A program made the position numbers and the translations under genes. DNA of 64,000 bases from Cornus controversa (Eukaryota > Streptophyta > Magnoliopsida > Cornales > Cornaceae): the NCBI GenBank assembly GCA_026545225.1, contig CM048848.1:49935806-49999805 (forward strand), written 5' to 3'. Positions within the stretch are counted from its first letter, which is position 1; each line of letters opens with the position of its first letter. The notes beneath the pieces are model-generated. The model searched no databases. It was not told where the DNA came from and was given only the letters and a program-made list of their open reading frames with translations. Shown piece after piece: positions 61,116 through 64,000 of the stretch.

Positions 61116-63839
61116 TCAGAGTTTTAGAGAAGGTTTACTCCAGTTTGTTGACCTCTGTACAGTCCTGGAAGGAACTCGGTCACTATCTTCCCCACCGGAT
61201 GGTTCATAACCATCACTTGTTGACCTCGATAATGTGATTCCCTTCTGGGTAACTGCTGCTGCACCACCACCACCAGCTGATAGACCTGTGAACCGCCTTG
61301 CCTCTTCAGCACCTGATGAGGAGACCCAGAATGGGTGGTGGGGATCAGGGGAATCCAAGCTGCTCTCTGGAGAGGAAGCTATTACACCAGCTGAGCTGGA
61401 CATAGCTAGGCTTGTCCGGAATGCACTCCGGGCTTCAAGTTGGAGAGGCGCCAAACTGGTTGATGTCTCGGGAATCAGATTACTTCCATTGCCATCAGCA
61501 GCAGCCTGTTCAAGGGGTAGCTCTGCCGGGTGGTGAACCCACTTACTAGCTCGTCTTCTATTATTGTAATCAGGCCTTGGGACCATCCGACGGCCACTGC
61601 TGCCTGTTTCTTGTCCAAAAAGAGCTTCGTGTCTCACCACAGGCTGCAAAATTTTGGACTTCCTTCTCGCCTCTGCAGCAACCTTTGAAACCTCTTCTGG
61701 ATTCAAGCGTGCTAATGCCCATGGGCTGATCTTAACAGCTCCAGGGTTCTTTTTCTTGATTGGCACCTCTCCTGCCATCTTTTTGCCTAATGAATTAACA
61801 GATGCAGTATCTGGAGGAACTACATCAAACTGGAAGACAACCAGATATTGCAGCAACATCAATATAAAACGAACAGTTTTTTAATCTTCATTATTTCTGA
61901 AAGTTGATACTAGAATTGCAAGTTACTAAAGTTAATCTAGATTTTGTTGTTTCAATGATCATTGCATCGTGAGTCTGCCCCAATCATTTAATTTTGCTGA
62001 GTCTAATAGTACAATGATACTCTGCAGTCATTTCACCAGAAACTGGGGTATGATTTGTTTCGCCTCTTTGGTGAAATGACTGCAGTAATCTCTGGACCAT
62101 GACATCCTCTTCGGTTGCCAGAGCCGTAGAAGGCAACAGACTCGCAAATGTTTAGGATCCAAACACAGCTCTCTGCCTCAAAATTATTTAATTCTATAAA
62201 CCATGAGAAGTGAAAAAAGTCATACATAACTTTACAAACTATCTCTGAAGGGTCATAACTTTGCAAGCCACCTTTGAAGGGTTCTTGATTTAGTTTTTCG
62301 AGAACAATTATCAGTTCTCTAATAACTAAAAAAACATAAATCACTTTAAAAATTCATTTCATTAACATATTTTTGAAAATTGTTCTAGAAAATTGTTTTT
62401 GTGGTCTTTGAAAACTGTTTTCAGTTTTTAAAGTTTTTGAAAAAACTGAACCAAAAAGTCATCCTTCCAAAACTATTTGTCTTGTCGGATATCAAGTTGT
62501 CATCTCACCTAAAACCAATTGGTGAAACTTTTGATCTTTTAAGGGCTAACACGCATCCTGTTAAGAGTGCTATGTGAACACAACAAACATGAGATTAGTA
62601 TCCAACAACACTCCCCCACACGATGGCACTCACACGAGTCGAACCCGTGACCTCTAGCTCTAATACCACTTGGTCCACTTGTTGCATCTTAAGTCGTCAT
62701 CTCACCTAAAACCAATTGGTATTAAGGAAGATAAACTTTAATTTTTACGGACTAACACATACCTTGTTAAGAGTGTCACGTGAACACAACAAACATGAGA
62801 GTGGTATCCAACAATAATTTGAAATGAATTTTATTCCTAAAATATTTAAAATAAGTTTATTAAATAAAATTTCTCTACTAAAATAAATTCTTTAAAGGAT
62901 CTTTTTTCTCCCAAATAGTAAAAAGAAAAATTACTCCTATGAATTCTATTATCACTTGGGTGACTTGAACAATTGGGCAATTGACCTAAGAAATTGGACT
63001 TGAATTCTATGGAAACATAGTTGAACCATTCCACCAATACATGCTTTTTAACACTTCAAGAATGTAGCTGTAGGTCAGTCCCAACTAGAAAATCTTGTAC
63101 TAAAAAATCAATCTAGTAATGGTACTAACCAGCCCAAACTATTTATTTCATAGGTAGTATAAATGATAAATGTTAAAAAAGAGAGCTGCGGCAAGATTCC
63201 ACTATATAATAAGTTATTAACCTATAGTTTTAGCCAACAAGTCACAAAATAGTTTTGGAGTAGGCTAAATGTTTGATATCTATGCTTCAACATGTTAATC
63301 AAATTCTCTCCAAGATGAAGAACGAATTGGTCAATCATACCTGATCCTCAAAAAATAGGCGTGGAGGTGTACACCATGCACCTCGGTGGAAATTATTAAA
63401 GGAGCTTGCACTGCTTAACCCAGTAAGGGAGCTGGCAGGTGACATCTGGGGACTTCGCTGAACTCCAACTCCTTGTTGCTCTTGATCTCTCAAAGCTATG
63501 ATATAATCGTATGTGCTAATACCCTGTCACAAAAATGTAGATGTTTTGAGTATTTAACTTATTCGTTGGTTTTTGTTTTTCCTGATAATTTTCCAGCCGA
63601 CATGGTTTTTCCAAAGAAAAAAAATAGTCTGACATGTTTTATCCAAAGAACAAAATAAATAAATAAATAAATACTGAAAAGAAGAAAAGAGAAGCGCAGG
63701 AAGCATCAATGACACAGAATCCACACAATTAGGCACAAAGGATGATATCAAGGCTTACCTTCTTTATGAGAAGAATGTGAAAGAAGAAAAGCTGAGCTAG
63801 TGGCAGGATCGCAATCATGGCTAAAATGGTGCATACAGC
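61116..63839 (-). CDS. DHHC protein S-acyltransferase (PAT19-22 type), C-terminal part
   Basis: The 3' end of a palmitoyltransferase gene whose N-terminal exons, including the DHHC domain, lie beyond the window. Visible exons: 63839-63759 (27 aa, transmembrane helix AVCTILAMIAILPLAQLFFF, ending LLIKK), 63523-63341 (61 aa, GISTYDYIIALRDQEQQGVG, ending LFFEDQ) and 61829-61116 (237 aa). All junctions are GT-AG in phase 0. The TYDY/TYEY motif after the last helix is typical of DHHC enzymes. The long cytosolic tail with KKKNPGAVKISPWALARLN and KILQPVVRHEA matches the plant PAT19-22 group as I remember it. The end is Ser-rich. Such enzymes palmitoylate proteins at endomembranes or the plasma membrane. 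Intron 61830-63340 hosts a TRIM-like element. Confidence 0.93.
62483..62813 (-). mobile_element. TRIM-like element in an acyltransferase intron
   Basis: On minus, two related repeats (62813-62680 and 62607-62483) both start TGTTGGATAC and share CTCATGTTTGTTGTGTTCAC and CCAATTGGTTTTAGGTGAGA. Between them, 72 bp contain TGGTATTAGAGC (a primer-binding site resembling the initiator-Met complement) and GTGGGGGAG (polypurine tract) just before the second repeat. It has no coding capacity. The flanking 5-mers do not match, so the ends or the insertion history are uncertain. Confidence 0.75.
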
Positions 63840-64000
63840 CTGTCACAATGTGAAGTCACATTTTGTGAGTTACAAATATAACCAGCACTGGACTTACCAC
63901 AAAAAAATATTAAATACATAAAACCAGCACTGGGCTGGATACTAATATTGAGTGAAGGATTATTTTGCTTGATTTTCCATTTGCCTTTTTCTCTCTAACG
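63840..64000 (-). other. Intron of the acyltransferase gene running off the window
   Basis: Sequence upstream of the first visible acceptor (TGTGACAG|GCTGTATGC). No further coding exon was identified before the window edge. Confidence 0.5.

Noticed and set aside
1..64000. CRISPR array, prokaryotic defence system or virus
   Set aside because: The tandem arrays lack CRISPR repeat-spacer structure, the genes have plant introns, and no viral genes were recognised.

Overview
The window is plant nuclear DNA, almost certainly from a eudicot. It is AT-rich, its introns have GT-AG ends, and it carries plant-specific genes (a GT34 xyloglucan xylosyltransferase and plant-type PEX16, ataxin-10 and DHHC acyltransferase genes). 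A large share of it is transposons. I cannot name the species.

Layout. 1-7.6 kb: repeat-rich DNA ending in a decayed L1-type LINE. 7.6-14 kb: a minus-strand RPN6 (26S proteasome lid subunit) gene with a one-base frameshift, a lysine-rich internal duplication and possible noncoding 5' exons 4.3 kb upstream. 17-18.3 kb: a single-exon XXT5-like xylosyltransferase on plus. 19.3-20.9 kb: a two-exon single-pass membrane protein of unknown function on minus. 22.6-23.6 kb: a six-pass membrane protein on plus. 27.6-33.8 kb: a complete eight-exon PEX16 gene on minus whose first intron holds two transposon insertions. 36.9-42.6 kb: a hAT transposon nested inside a MULE-like element. 42.7-44.3 kb: a dead duplicate of the PEX16 promoter, exon 1 and intron 1. 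47-52.3 kb: an ataxin-10 homologue on plus. 53.3-59.2 kb: a PLD-delta pseudogene broken by several small elements, including a 328-bp TRIM. 60-60.7 kb: tandem repeats. 61.1 kb to the end: the 3' half of a PAT19-22-type DHHC S-acyltransferase on minus.

The host genes are unrelated housekeeping genes (proteolysis, cell-wall synthesis, peroxisome biogenesis, protein lipidation). I see no operon-like or pathway clustering. The main interest is the transposon archaeology. Target-site duplications give exact element ends, and the PEX16 duplicate preserves the uninterrupted target sites of two insertions found in the functional copy. I found nothing I would call a new biological system.
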